Shown one piece after another: positions 26,672-34,834 of a stretch of DNA of 64,000 nucleotides. The DNA is from Glycocaulis sp051859565 (lineage in GTDB: Bacteria > Pseudomonadota > Alphaproteobacteria > Caulobacterales > Maricaulaceae): assembly GCF_051859565.1 (NCBI RefSeq), contig NZ_JBHYFK010000002.1:186001-250000 (forward strand), given 5' to 3'. A program made the position numbers and the translations under genes. The notes beneath the pieces are model-generated. The model saw only the letters and a program-made list of their open reading frames with translations, did no database searches and had not been told where the DNA came from. Position 1 is the stretch's first letter. The number at the start of each line of letters is the position of its first letter.

Positions 26672-27121
26672 AGCCCGCGTCTGACGCGGGCTGAACACAA
26701 CACCACGCCCTCCGGCCTTTAGATGCCGGGTGATCCGGCAGCGGCTCGTCCTTACAGGACCCACGCTTTCGTCTGATCCACCCGCGTTTGATGGCTCATG
26801 AGGGTCAGACATTCGCGCGGGTGTGAGAACCAATCTCGGCTCGCTTCGTTATCATCTGTGTGCCGGGCCGCAAAAGGCCCGCAGCACGCGCGTCGCGCAT
26901 GCCCCTGATGCGGGCTGCCGGCAGGCAGGGAGGCCGATCATGGACGATCCGTCGAGTAGGCGGGCCGTGATGCGTTCCACAGGACGTGGCGGCCTGCGCG
27001 ACCAATCCGAGATTTGCGCCCGTGGCGGGATGTCCGGCGCGCGCTGACCTTCTCATGTCGAGGAGGCTGGTGCGCCTCTGACAGTCTTCTGACGGGCCTG
27101 TTGCAACGCCCTGTCAGGAGG
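26672..27121 (+). promoter_or_regulatory. Hairpin-rich untranslated region upstream of mgtE, candidate metal-sensing leader
   Basis: This stretch of the 575-bp gap carries no credible gene but many inverted repeats. AGCCCGCG/CGCGGGCT (26672-26692), TGCCGG/CCGGCA (26724-26740), CGGGCC/GGCCCG (26864-26881). GGCCG...CGGCC enclosing CCAC/GTGG (26963-26994). GAGGC/GCCTC (27063-27078), and CTGACGGGC/GCCCTGTCAG (27089-27117) whose 3' arm runs into the AGGAGG ribosome site. An 8-base pair AATCTCGG (26832-26839) with CCGAGATT (27007-27014) would close a 180-base domain. It does not match the M-box or other riboswitch consensus sequences I know. Confidence 0.45.
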
Positions 27122-27128
27122 TTCTGAC

Positions 27129-28526
27129 ATGACGAGTAATCACATCGCGGCAGCAATCCGCGACTTTCTGAACAATAACGATACAGCATCCATCAAGACA
27201 GCTCTGGCGAGCCTGCACCCGGCTGATATTGCCAATGCCATTGGCACGCTGAGCCCGGAGGAAGTGGCCCGGGTGCTGGCCGCGCTTGGCGTGGAAACGG
27301 CGGCTGAAGTCTTCGGCTACCTGCCTGCCGACATGCAGGCCGAGACGGCGCTCGCCATGGAACGCGATGCGCTGGCAGCGCTCGTTACGGCGATGTCGCC
27401 CGATGAGCGTGCCGACCTCTTCAACGCCCTGCCCAAAGAGCTGCAGGACCGGCTTCTGCCCGTGCTGGCGCGTGCCGACCGTGAGGACATCCGCAAGCTC
27501 TCGGCCTATGCCGAGGGCACGGCCGGGGCGATCATGACGTCGGACTACGCGACGCTGAAAGCAGACCTCACGACCGTTGAGGCCATTGCCCGGCTGCGCC
27601 GCGAAGCGCCCAACAAGGAGACCATCTACGACTCTTACGTGGTCGATGAGGACCGCCGCCTGATCGGCGTGGTTTCCTTGCGTGACCTGCTGACCGAGCC
27701 GGACGAGGCTCTGGTCGGCGACATCATGGTACGCGAGGTGATCTTCGTGCGGGCCAACGAGTCCCAGGAAGAGGCGGCCCGCAAGATCGCCCAGTACGAC
27801 CTTCTGGCCATTCCCGTCATCAATGGCGGGGACGCGCTGGTCGGCATCATCACCGCCGACGACGCGATGGACGTGCAGGTGGCCGAAGCCACCGAGGACT
27901 TCTACCGCGCAGGCGGCGTGCAGGACATTGGCAGCGACCAGAAGGGCTATGTGCCCGGCATGAAGCGCATCACCAATGTGCGCACCGCCTCCACCTTCGT
28001 ACTCTACCGGATGCGTATCGTCTGGCTGGTGCTGCTGGTCTTCGGCAACATCTTCTCCGGCGCCGGTATCGCCTATTTCGAAGACACGATCATGGCCTAT
28101 GTGGCGCTGGTCTTCTTCCTGCCCTTGCTGATCGACTCCGGCGGCAATGCGGGCTCACAGGCCGCCACGCTGATGGTGCGGGGCCTTGCGGTGGGTGATG
28201 TGAAACTCTCCGACTGGGGCAAGATGATCGGCCGGGAGAGCTTTGTCGCGCTTCTGCTCGGCATCACCATGGCCATAGCGGTATCTGCTATCGGCGTTGT
28301 CCGTGGCGGCCCGGAAGTGGCTCTTGTCGTGTCGCTCTCCATGGTGGTGATCGTGCTTGTCGGCTCTATCATCGGGATGAGCCTTCCCTTCATCCTGTCA
28401 CGGATGAAGCTCGACCCGGCAGCGGCCAGTGCACCGCTCATCACCTCCATCGCCGATGCGGCAGGCGTGCTGATCTATTTCTCCATCGCCACCGCCCTTC
28501 TCGATCTGCCCGCTGCGGCGGCATGA
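27129..28526 (+). CDS. mgtE: Magnesium transporter MgtE
   Basis: 465-residue Mg2+ channel. The N-domain of superhelical repeats (about residues 20-130, LHPADIANAIGTLSPEE) is followed by a CBS pair (about 135-255, with VVDEDRRLIGVVSLRDLL). A plug helix leads into five transmembrane segments (about 290-465) with the pore signature SGGNAGSQ (337-344). Cytosolic Mg2+ binding to the N and CBS domains closes the pore. It is first in an mgtE - barrel - mgtC run. The AGGAGG site overlaps the end of an upstream hairpin, suggesting control of translation initiation. Confidence 0.95.
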   Translation: MTSNHIAAAIRDFLNNNDTASIKTALASLHPADIANAIGTLSPEEVARVLAALGVETAAEVFGYLPADMQAETALAMERDALAALVTAMSPDERADLFNALPKELQDRLLPVLARADREDIRKLSAYAEGTAGAIMTSDYATLKADLTTVEAIARLRREAPNKETIYDSYVVDEDRRLIGVVSLRDLLTEPDEALVGDIMVREVIFVRANESQEEAARKIAQYDLLAIPVINGGDALVGIITADDAMDVQVAEATEDFYRAGGVQDIGSDQKGYVPGMKRITNVRTASTFVLYRMRIVWLVLLVFGNIFSGAGIAYFEDTIMAYVALVFFLPLLIDSGGNAGSQAATLMVRGLAVGDVKLSDWGKMIGRESFVALLLGITMAIAVSAIGVVRGGPEVALVVSLSMVVIVLVGSIIGMSLPFILSRMKLDPAAASAPLITSIADAAGVLIYFSIATALLDLPAAAA

Positions 28527-28554
28527 CCGGTCCCAATCAACAGGAGCAAGACCG

Positions 28555-29241
28555 ATGAAAAAATTTCTCTTTGCTGTCAGCGCTGTGACGCTGAGCTTTT
28601 CCGCCATGCCCGCAAGCTTTGCCAATGGCGGCCCGTACGCGGTGGACGACGCGGGCATCGCAACGCCGGGCATGTTCAAGCTCGAAACCTGGACCTCGTT
28701 TGCCAATAATGGTGACCGGGTCTATCTCGCCTCGCCGGGCTTTACGCTGGAAGCGCTGCCCTTTGTCGAGTTCGAACTGACCATGGAGAGCCGCCGTGCG
28801 GACGGGGAGTGGGCAACCACCTTCGCCCCTGCCGCCAAGATCGCCTTGCGCGATATTGACGAGCATGGCTACGGCCTCGCCCTGTCAGTGGGCAGCGGCC
28901 ATGCCGGCGTGATCCGCAATGCCGACACGATCTACGCTGTGGTGCCGCTATCGCTGCCGGTCAATGAGCGGCTCAACCTGCATTTCAATGCCGGTGTGGA
29001 GCGTGACCTTACGGAGAACGAGACTGTCGGCGTATGGGGCATGGCCGCGCAAGTAATGGCCCACGACCGGCTGGAACTGATCGGCGAGGTGTTCGGCGCG
29101 GAGAATGACCGCCCCGGCTGGCAGGCGGGCATTCGCCCCTTCCTGTTCGACGGCAATGTTGCTCTCGATATCGTCTATGGGCGCAATCTCGATGGTGAGC
29201 GGGCCGACTGGCTCACCGTTGGTTTCGCCGTAGAGTTCTAG
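28555..29241 (+). CDS. Predicted outer-membrane protein between mgtE and mgtC
   Basis: 228-residue exported protein of unknown function. AGGAGC precedes ATG 28555. The signal peptide (residues 1-23, PASFA-NG) is followed by alternating amphipathic strands and a final LTVGFAVEF with terminal Phe, indicating a small beta-barrel. It begins 28 bp after mgtE and ends 71 bp before mgtC on the same strand. An outer-membrane route for Mg2+ is a reasonable inference from position only; no metal-binding motif is evident. Confidence 0.72.
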   Translation: MKKFLFAVSAVTLSFSAMPASFANGGPYAVDDAGIATPGMFKLETWTSFANNGDRVYLASPGFTLEALPFVEFELTMESRRADGEWATTFAPAAKIALRDIDEHGYGLALSVGSGHAGVIRNADTIYAVVPLSLPVNERLNLHFNAGVERDLTENETVGVWGMAAQVMAHDRLELIGEVFGAENDRPGWQAGIRPFLFDGNVALDIVYGRNLDGERADWLTVGFAVEF

Positions 29242-29312
29242 GCTTAAAGGTTGAAGGGCAGGCCGGGCGTATTATCGCTTGGGTCTGCCCTTCCTCCCGC
29301 GAGGTGCCTGTC

Positions 29313-30020
29313 ATGTTCGATCCGCTGATCATCCCGTCCACCATCAATCTGATCGCAGCCGTCCTGCTGGGCGCGCTGATCGGATTTGAGCGGCAATGGC
29401 GCCAGCGCCTTGCGGGCCTGCGCACCAACACGCTGGTGGCGCTGGGTTCGGCCAGTTTCGTGGTCTTCTCAACCCTGTTCGGGGGCGATGAGGTGAGCCC
29501 AACGCGCGTGGCCGCGCAGGTCGTCTCCGGGGTCGGCTTTATCGGCGCTGGGATCATCTTCCGCGAAGGCTTCAATGTGCGCGGGCTCAACACGGCGGCC
29601 ACGCTCTGGTGTGCGGCGGCGGTGGGGGTGCTCGCCGGCGCCGGTGCGCTGGTCTACGCACTGATCGTCGCAGTGCTGGTGGTGCTGGTGAACCTTCTGC
29701 TGCGCCCGTTGGCCGCGAAGATCAACCGCCAGCCCATGGACAGTGCCGAACTGCCCGCAGGCTATGCCGTCACCATTGTCTGCCGGGGCGAGGAGGAAGC
29801 CCATATCCGCGCGCTCCTGCTGCAGGGCGTGGCCTCGGGCGGGCTGCACCTGCAATCCCTCGACAGCGAGAATATCGAGGAAAGCGAGCGGGTGGAGGTC
29901 AGCGCCGAGCTCACCTCGGACAGCCGTGCGGACAAGACGCTGGAACAGATCGTCGGACGGCTGAGCCTTGAAGCGGCTGTCACAGCCGCGCGCTGGCGCA
30001 TATCCGATACGGACCGCTAG
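29313..30020 (+). CDS. mgtC: MgtC/SapB family membrane protein
   Basis: 235-residue inner-membrane protein. MgtC proteins aid growth in low Mg2+ and, in pathogens, survival in macrophages, partly through the F-ATPase. The N-terminal transmembrane domain carries GALIGFERQWRQRLAGLRTN (residues 24-43) and VVSGVGFIGAGIIFREG. A soluble C-terminal ACT-like domain (about 150-235) follows. ATG 29313 is preceded by GAGG at 8 bases; a GTG at 29304 is the alternative. Third gene of the Mg2+ cluster. The last 4 bp overlap the convergent prmA gene. Confidence 0.92.
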   Translation: MFDPLIIPSTINLIAAVLLGALIGFERQWRQRLAGLRTNTLVALGSASFVVFSTLFGGDEVSPTRVAAQVVSGVGFIGAGIIFREGFNVRGLNTAATLWCAAAVGVLAGAGALVYALIVAVLVVLVNLLLRPLAAKINRQPMDSAELPAGYAVTIVCRGEEEAHIRALLLQGVASGGLHLQSLDSENIEESERVEVSAELTSDSRADKTLEQIVGRLSLEAAVTAARWRISDTDR

Positions 30021-30889
30021 GCGCCTTTCAGCGTCAGGATCGCCCATTCGTCGATAATGTCGGCGTGGGCCGTGACCAGTCCGGCGTCCCTGTAGGCTGC
30101 CTCCACCGCCTCGATCTGCTCTTCCAGCAGGCCTGACAGCACAGCGCGGCCGTCCGGGGCCAGGCGCTCAGCCAGCGCACGCGCCAGCTCCTGCAGCGGT
30201 CCGGCGAGGATATTGGCGAAGATCAGATCAAACACCGCACCCTCGAAAGCGGGATGGTCAAACCCGTCTGCGGTAATGGCCTGAATTCTGTCGGCCACAC
30301 CGTTCTTGGCATTGTTGATTTCGGTTTCTGCCACCGCTTCAGGGTCAATATCGGTCGCCAGCACATCGGCATTGGGCCAGACCAGCGCCGCAGCAATGGC
30401 GAGCGCGCCCGTGCCGCAGCCCAGATCCAGCACGCGGGCGACTTTCAGCCCTTCGCGCTCGAGCCGGTCACATGCGATTAGGCAGCCTTTGGTAGTGCCG
30501 TGATGGCCGGTGCCGAAGGCGGGGCCCGCCTCGATCTCGATGCCCAGTTCGCCCGGCTCCAGCGGACGGCGGGCATGTTCCCCATAGATGACGAACCGGC
30601 CCGCCTTCACCGCCGGCAGGCCCGCCAGCGAGAGGCGCACCCAGTCCTCTTCGGGAAGCGGGGCGAACTGCACATCAATGTTCGCGCCCGTCAGCCCGAT
30701 GGCGTCGAGGAACCCTTCCACATCGATCTGTTGACCGAAAAGCACGTCCAGCCGCCAGACCTCTTCGCTGCCGTCCTCGAAGAAGGACCAGGAGAGCATC
30801 GGGCCGTCTTCCCACCCGTTCAGGGAAGCGTCTGCGGCCTTCAGGGGCGCGGCCGGACCGATGGCGAGCAGGCGCCAGAGTGTGGACAT
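30017..30889 (-). CDS. prmA: Ribosomal protein L11 methyltransferase
   Basis: 290-residue SAM-dependent methyltransferase that trimethylates several Lys residues of L11. An N-terminal substrate-recognition domain is followed by the catalytic domain with GPAFGTGHHGTTKGCL (about residues 127-142), VLDLGCGTGALAIAA (SAM site) and IFANILAGPL (the NPP-like N-I-L motif of PrmA). ATG 30889 follows AAGGAAA; the longer frame would run into the upstream permease gene. It reads after the ABC exporter genes with a 17-bp gap. Confidence 0.93.
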   Translation of the reverse strand: MSTLWRLLAIGPAAPLKAADASLNGWEDGPMLSWSFFEDGSEEVWRLDVLFGQQIDVEGFLDAIGLTGANIDVQFAPLPEEDWVRLSLAGLPAVKAGRFVIYGEHARRPLEPGELGIEIEAGPAFGTGHHGTTKGCLIACDRLEREGLKVARVLDLGCGTGALAIAAALVWPNADVLATDIDPEAVAETEINNAKNGVADRIQAITADGFDHPAFEGAVFDLIFANILAGPLQELARALAERLAPDGRAVLSGLLEEQIEAVEAAYRDAGLVTAHADIIDEWAILTLKGA

Positions 30890-30906
30890 CGGAGTGTTTC
30901 CTTGCG

Positions 30907-31740
30907 CTAGCGCTCGCGCCGGTAGAGCCACATGGTGAGCGGTCCGAATATGGCCGCCATCACGCCGGGGGCGAGCAGGGCCAGCAATATAGCGCCTGCG
31001 TCCGGTGTGCCAGCCATGATGTCGCGGATGGCCGTGACCAGCAGCGACACCGGATTGACCGACACAACCGCCTGCAGCCAGCCCGGCATGGTCGCGGGGT
31101 CGACATAGATGTTGGAGGCAAAGGTGAGGGGCATCAGTACCAGCCAGGCGAGCGTCATCACCGTGGAGGGCGTGCGCACCGACAGCGCCAGCGCCGTGAA
31201 TATCCAGCCAAAGCCCAGTGCAAAGGCGTTCATCAGCGCGAGGGCGGGAATAACCGCGATGAACCCGCCCTCAGGCCGGTAGCCCATCAGGGTGCCGATG
31301 ATGAAGACAATGACGCCCGACGCGGTGAAGCGGAACACATCAGCCAGCATCGCACCCGCAATCGGCCCCGGCGACCAGACCGGCAGAGAGCGGAAGCGGT
31401 CAAACACGCCCTTGGAAATGTCGGTATTGAGCGTGAAGCCGGTATAGACGGATGTGAAAACAATCGTCTGCACCAGAATGCCCGGCAGCAGGAATTGCAG
31501 ATAGGCATCGGTCGAACCCGCCAGCGCACCGCCAAACAGATAGGTGAACATCACCGTGAACATGATGGGGGTCACCACCACGTCGAAGAGCTGTTCGGGC
31601 ATGTGCTTGATCTTCAGGAGAGCCCGCCACGCATAGGTGAGGCTGACCGACACCGCATGGGGCGGGCGTGCCGCAATGGCGGATGCTGACAGCACGGCAT
31701 TCTCGGCGGCCTGCTCAAGAGGTTTCACGATCTCACTCAT
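30907..31740 (-). CDS. ABC-2 type transporter permease (DrrB-like)
   Basis: 277-residue inner-membrane subunit with six hydrophobic segments, of the ABC-2/DrrB family. The conserved LPGILVQTIVFTSVYTGF and RFRSLPVWSP segments match daunorubicin-resistance-type permeases. Start overlaps the ATPase stop by 4 bp (ATGA), so subunits are co-translated. Probably exports a drug, lipid or polysaccharide; substrate not predictable. Confidence 0.9.
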   Translation of the reverse strand: MSEIVKPLEQAAENAVLSASAIAARPPHAVSVSLTYAWRALLKIKHMPEQLFDVVVTPIMFTVMFTYLFGGALAGSTDAYLQFLLPGILVQTIVFTSVYTGFTLNTDISKGVFDRFRSLPVWSPGPIAGAMLADVFRFTASGVIVFIIGTLMGYRPEGGFIAVIPALALMNAFALGFGWIFTALALSVRTPSTVMTLAWLVLMPLTFASNIYVDPATMPGWLQAVVSVNPVSLLVTAIRDIMAGTPDAGAILLALLAPGVMAAIFGPLTMWLYRRER

Positions 31741-32711
31741 TGTGCCGCCTCCGTCTCTGCTTCTTTCTCCGGTTCTGGCGGGCGCCCGGTCAGCGCGAAG
31801 AACACCTCATCGAGGCTCGGCTGGCTGAGGGCATAGCCGGTCAGCGTGATGCCTGCCGCTGACAGTGCGCCGAGCGCCGCCAGACCCGCATCCGGATCCG
31901 CCACATCCACATTCAGGGAGACGCCATTGCCGCCTGCGCGCACCTCGCCCACCAGCATGTCAGACAGCAGGCGGGAAGCCTCCTCGCGCCGCTCCGCGCT
32001 GGCAAGGTTGATCTGCAACACGCCCCCGCCGACCTTGGCTTTGAGTTCGGCGCTGGTACCGCGCGCAATGATCCGGCCGTGATCGACAACGGCGATTTCG
32101 TCTGCGAGCTGGTCGGCCTCCTCCAGATACTGCGTGGTCAGAAGAATGGTCGTGCCGCTGGCGGCAAGGCCGCGCACAATGTCCCACACCTGATTGCGCG
32201 AGCGCGGATCCAGCCCGGTCGTCGGCTCGTCCAGAAACAGGAGTTCGGGGCGGCGGATGAGGCTGGCGGCGATGTCGAGCTTGCGGCGCATGCCGCCGGA
32301 ATAGTCCTTGGCCTGCTTGGCAGCCGCTTCGGCCAGATCAAAGGCGGTCAGCAGATTCATCGCCCGGCCCTTGGCGTCTGCACCTTTCAGGCCCGACAGG
32401 CGAGAGAGGAGAAGCAGGTTCTCATAGCCGGTAAGGTCTTCGTCTACCGAAGCAAACTGGCCGGTCAGGCTGATCTTGCGGCGCACCTCGCGCGCTTCGC
32501 GCTCGATATCGTGGCCGAGCACGCGCGCGCTGCCCTCCGAGGGACGCAGCAGGGTTGCCAGCATGCGCACCAGCGTCGTCTTGCCTGCGCCATTAGGGCC
32601 GAGCACGGCGAAAATCTCGCCGCGCTTCACGTCGAGATCAATGCCATCGACCGCCCGCTTGTCGCCGAAGCGGCGGGCAAGGGATCGGGTTTCAATGGCA
32701 GGTGCGGTCAT
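31737..32711 (-). CDS. ABC transporter ATP-binding protein (DrrA-like)
   Basis: 324-residue ATPase. Walker A GPNGAGKTTLVRML (about residues 39-52), signature YSGGMRRKLDIAASL, Walker B LLFLDEPTTGLDPRS and the H-loop TTQYLEEAD are all present. The C-terminal DUF4162-like extension (about 235-310) and the LSQPSLDEVFFALTGRPP close identify the DrrA daunorubicin-exporter subfamily. Operon with the permease gene and probably prmA. Confidence 0.93.
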   Translation of the reverse strand: MTAPAIETRSLARRFGDKRAVDGIDLDVKRGEIFAVLGPNGAGKTTLVRMLATLLRPSEGSARVLGHDIEREAREVRRKISLTGQFASVDEDLTGYENLLLLSRLSGLKGADAKGRAMNLLTAFDLAEAAAKQAKDYSGGMRRKLDIAASLIRRPELLFLDEPTTGLDPRSRNQVWDIVRGLAASGTTILLTTQYLEEADQLADEIAVVDHGRIIARGTSAELKAKVGGGVLQINLASAERREEASRLLSDMLVGEVRAGGNGVSLNVDVADPDAGLAALGALSAAGITLTGYALSQPSLDEVFFALTGRPPEPEKEAETEAAQ

Positions 32712-32809
32712 GGCCAGGCTCGCGCGTAATCAGCAGGGCGCGCCGGTTTAGCCCAACCCGGCCAGAGGGCAAGCCTGCAAATATTACGCTTTCGACAGAT
32801 GCTGGCCGG

Positions 32810-34657
32810 CTACTCCTTTTCCAGCGCGAAGGCATCGATCTCCACACCGTCTGCATTGATGGCGCGGTAGGAGAGGGTGCCGGCAGCTGAGTCCATATCG
32901 ATGATCTGATAGGTGCGCTCATTCGTGGTGCCGAAGGCGACGAAATCGCGCAATTCCTGCTCGTACATCTTGGTGCCGGAAACCGCGACCAGATAGATGG
33001 TGCCGTGCTCACCCGGCTCTGCCGGGCGGTGATCCCTCATGGGCACGGTGCGCATATAGGCGTGGTCGTGGCCCTGGAAGGCTATATCGACATTGTGCCG
33101 GTCGAAGATCGGGCCCCAGGCATCGCGCAAGGGCTGGTTATCGCGGCCCGGACGCGAGGCATAGAAGGGGTGGTGGTAGATAACCACTTTCCAGCGCGCA
33201 TCGCTCTCGCCGAGGACCCGGTCCAGCCATTCGGTCTGCGTTTCCGGCTCGATGAGATCATAGTTGGAATCCATCACCACGATCAGCATGTCCTGATAGG
33301 TCAGGTGATAGGTGCGGCCCGGATCGAGATGCTCGGACCCGTTATCGGGCAGGGCAAACTGTTGAAGGTAAAGGGTCGGGTGGCCGCCATGGCTGTCATG
33401 ATTGCCAATGGCCGGGACCACGGCGGAGCGGTCGAACACGGTGGAGCCTTCGGCGAAGAACTGGTCCCAGTTATCGCGCTCCGTACCCTTGTCGATCAGG
33501 TCTCCGGCAATCATCCAGAAGCGGATTTCAGGAAATCTTTCATAGCCCTGGCGGATGAGATCGCCCCATTCGTCCAGCCCGTTCTGCGGATCGCCCAGAT
33601 AGGCAAACTGCCAGCTCTGCGCGCCCGGCTCGGCCGCCGTGTGGAAGTGCCTCACTTCGCTCCAGTTTTCGCCGCCGTTCGCACTGACGCCGAACGCGTA
33701 TCGCACACCCGGTTCCAGCCCGGTCAGGCGCACGCGGTGGAAGTCCACAGCCGGGTCATTGACGATCTGCCGGCTGCGCAGCGACACCGTTTCGGCGCGT
33801 ACGTAAGAGACAGATTCCGTTTCATTCTCAGGGGCATACCAGAGTACCGGATCGCTGGCCGCTCCTGAGCGGGTGCGCCACTGGATCGTGATCTCCTCGC
33901 GCGGATCGCCCTGCCAGGTCTGGATGATGTGATCGGGCTGGCCTGAGGACGGGTAATCCGTGGTGCGGAAGAAGCCGACCATGCGGGAGACAAATTCCCA
34001 GCTTTCATAGGACCTTAGTACGGGAAGGCCGTCGAGTTCTGCCGGCAGGGCGTTGAAATAGTCATTATCGTCGATGAAGGGCTCACCGCCCTCAGCGGCA
34101 ATCTGCACATCCGTGCCGTCAACAAGCGGTGTAATTTCAATGGCTTCACCGCCATCCAGAGGCGCGGCGAAGACCACATAGGGTTTCAGCTCGCCGGAGA
34201 AGGAAGGGATGCCGAGGCGGATCTCGCCAGCCTCGTACTCGCGCTGCCAGACCTCGTAGGGGTCTTCCGAATCAACAATAAAATCAATAGCTTCGCGGCG
34301 TTCAAAGCCCAGATCTTCAAGCCAGAAAGGCCGCTCGCCATACATGCCGTCATAGGCGACATAGATGCGGGCCGGGCGGTCAATGGAGAAATGGACGAAA
34401 GCCGTTGAAAGATAAGCCCTTTCTTCTTCACTCAGGAAGGCGAGGGCGGTTTCGGGGGTGAGCGCTACCAGTGCGTCCGGACCCAGTTCGGCGGCGAATC
34501 TGTCAAGTATATCAGAGACTTGTGCTTCCAGCGCCGCATGGGGGCTGGTATCGGGGGCGCGGGTATGGCCGTCGGCGAAGCGCGCGCCCGGATCGGCATA
34601 AGCTGTTGAAATATTGAGGAAAAGTGTGGCAATCAGCGCAACGGCGAAGCGGATCAT
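32810..34657 (-). CDS. Secreted purple-acid-phosphatase-like metallophosphoesterase
   Basis: 615-residue exported phosphoesterase. Signal peptide residues 1-22 (STAYA-DP), an unassigned 200-residue region, then a fibronectin-like N-domain of the purple acid phosphatase type (DHIIQTWQGDPREEITIQWRT). The dinuclear metal domain follows: FAYLGDPQN, MIAGDLIDKG, AIGNHDSHGG, VIYHHPFY and FQGHDHAYMR. ATG 34657 is the in-frame start with the signal peptide; the frame continues open to 35422 over the divergent aminopeptidase gene, but that is shadow. Likely periplasmic or released, for phosphate scavenging. Confidence 0.9.
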   Translation of the reverse strand: MIRFAVALIATLFLNISTAYADPGARFADGHTRAPDTSPHAALEAQVSDILDRFAAELGPDALVALTPETALAFLSEEERAYLSTAFVHFSIDRPARIYVAYDGMYGERPFWLEDLGFERREAIDFIVDSEDPYEVWQREYEAGEIRLGIPSFSGELKPYVVFAAPLDGGEAIEITPLVDGTDVQIAAEGGEPFIDDNDYFNALPAELDGLPVLRSYESWEFVSRMVGFFRTTDYPSSGQPDHIIQTWQGDPREEITIQWRTRSGAASDPVLWYAPENETESVSYVRAETVSLRSRQIVNDPAVDFHRVRLTGLEPGVRYAFGVSANGGENWSEVRHFHTAAEPGAQSWQFAYLGDPQNGLDEWGDLIRQGYERFPEIRFWMIAGDLIDKGTERDNWDQFFAEGSTVFDRSAVVPAIGNHDSHGGHPTLYLQQFALPDNGSEHLDPGRTYHLTYQDMLIVVMDSNYDLIEPETQTEWLDRVLGESDARWKVVIYHHPFYASRPGRDNQPLRDAWGPIFDRHNVDIAFQGHDHAYMRTVPMRDHRPAEPGEHGTIYLVAVSGTKMYEQELRDFVAFGTTNERTYQIIDMDSAAGTLSYRAINADGVEIDAFALEKE

Positions 34658-34834
34658 GGCGGACTCCGGGTCAACTATCCCCGCCCTATATCGCGTTTGG
34701 CCCTTGTTGTGTGTGACAGTTTTTTGCCAAAGCGCCCCCTCTCTTCTCCGGATAGCCCGGCCCCGCCCCGCCGGATAGAGCGCCCACAGCATGCCCCGAT
34801 TGATCGCCGCCCGGAGGGGGATTAGCTTGCCCCC

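Noticed and set aside
26672..27121. M-box, cobalamin or TPP riboswitch before mgtE
   Set aside because: The conserved sequence blocks of these classes (for example the B12 box GCCACTG or the TPP CTGAGA block) are not seen.
26554..27128. Small open frames in the gap before mgtE
   Set aside because: No ribosome site, no domain and no consistent codon preference; dense inverted repeats explain the region better.
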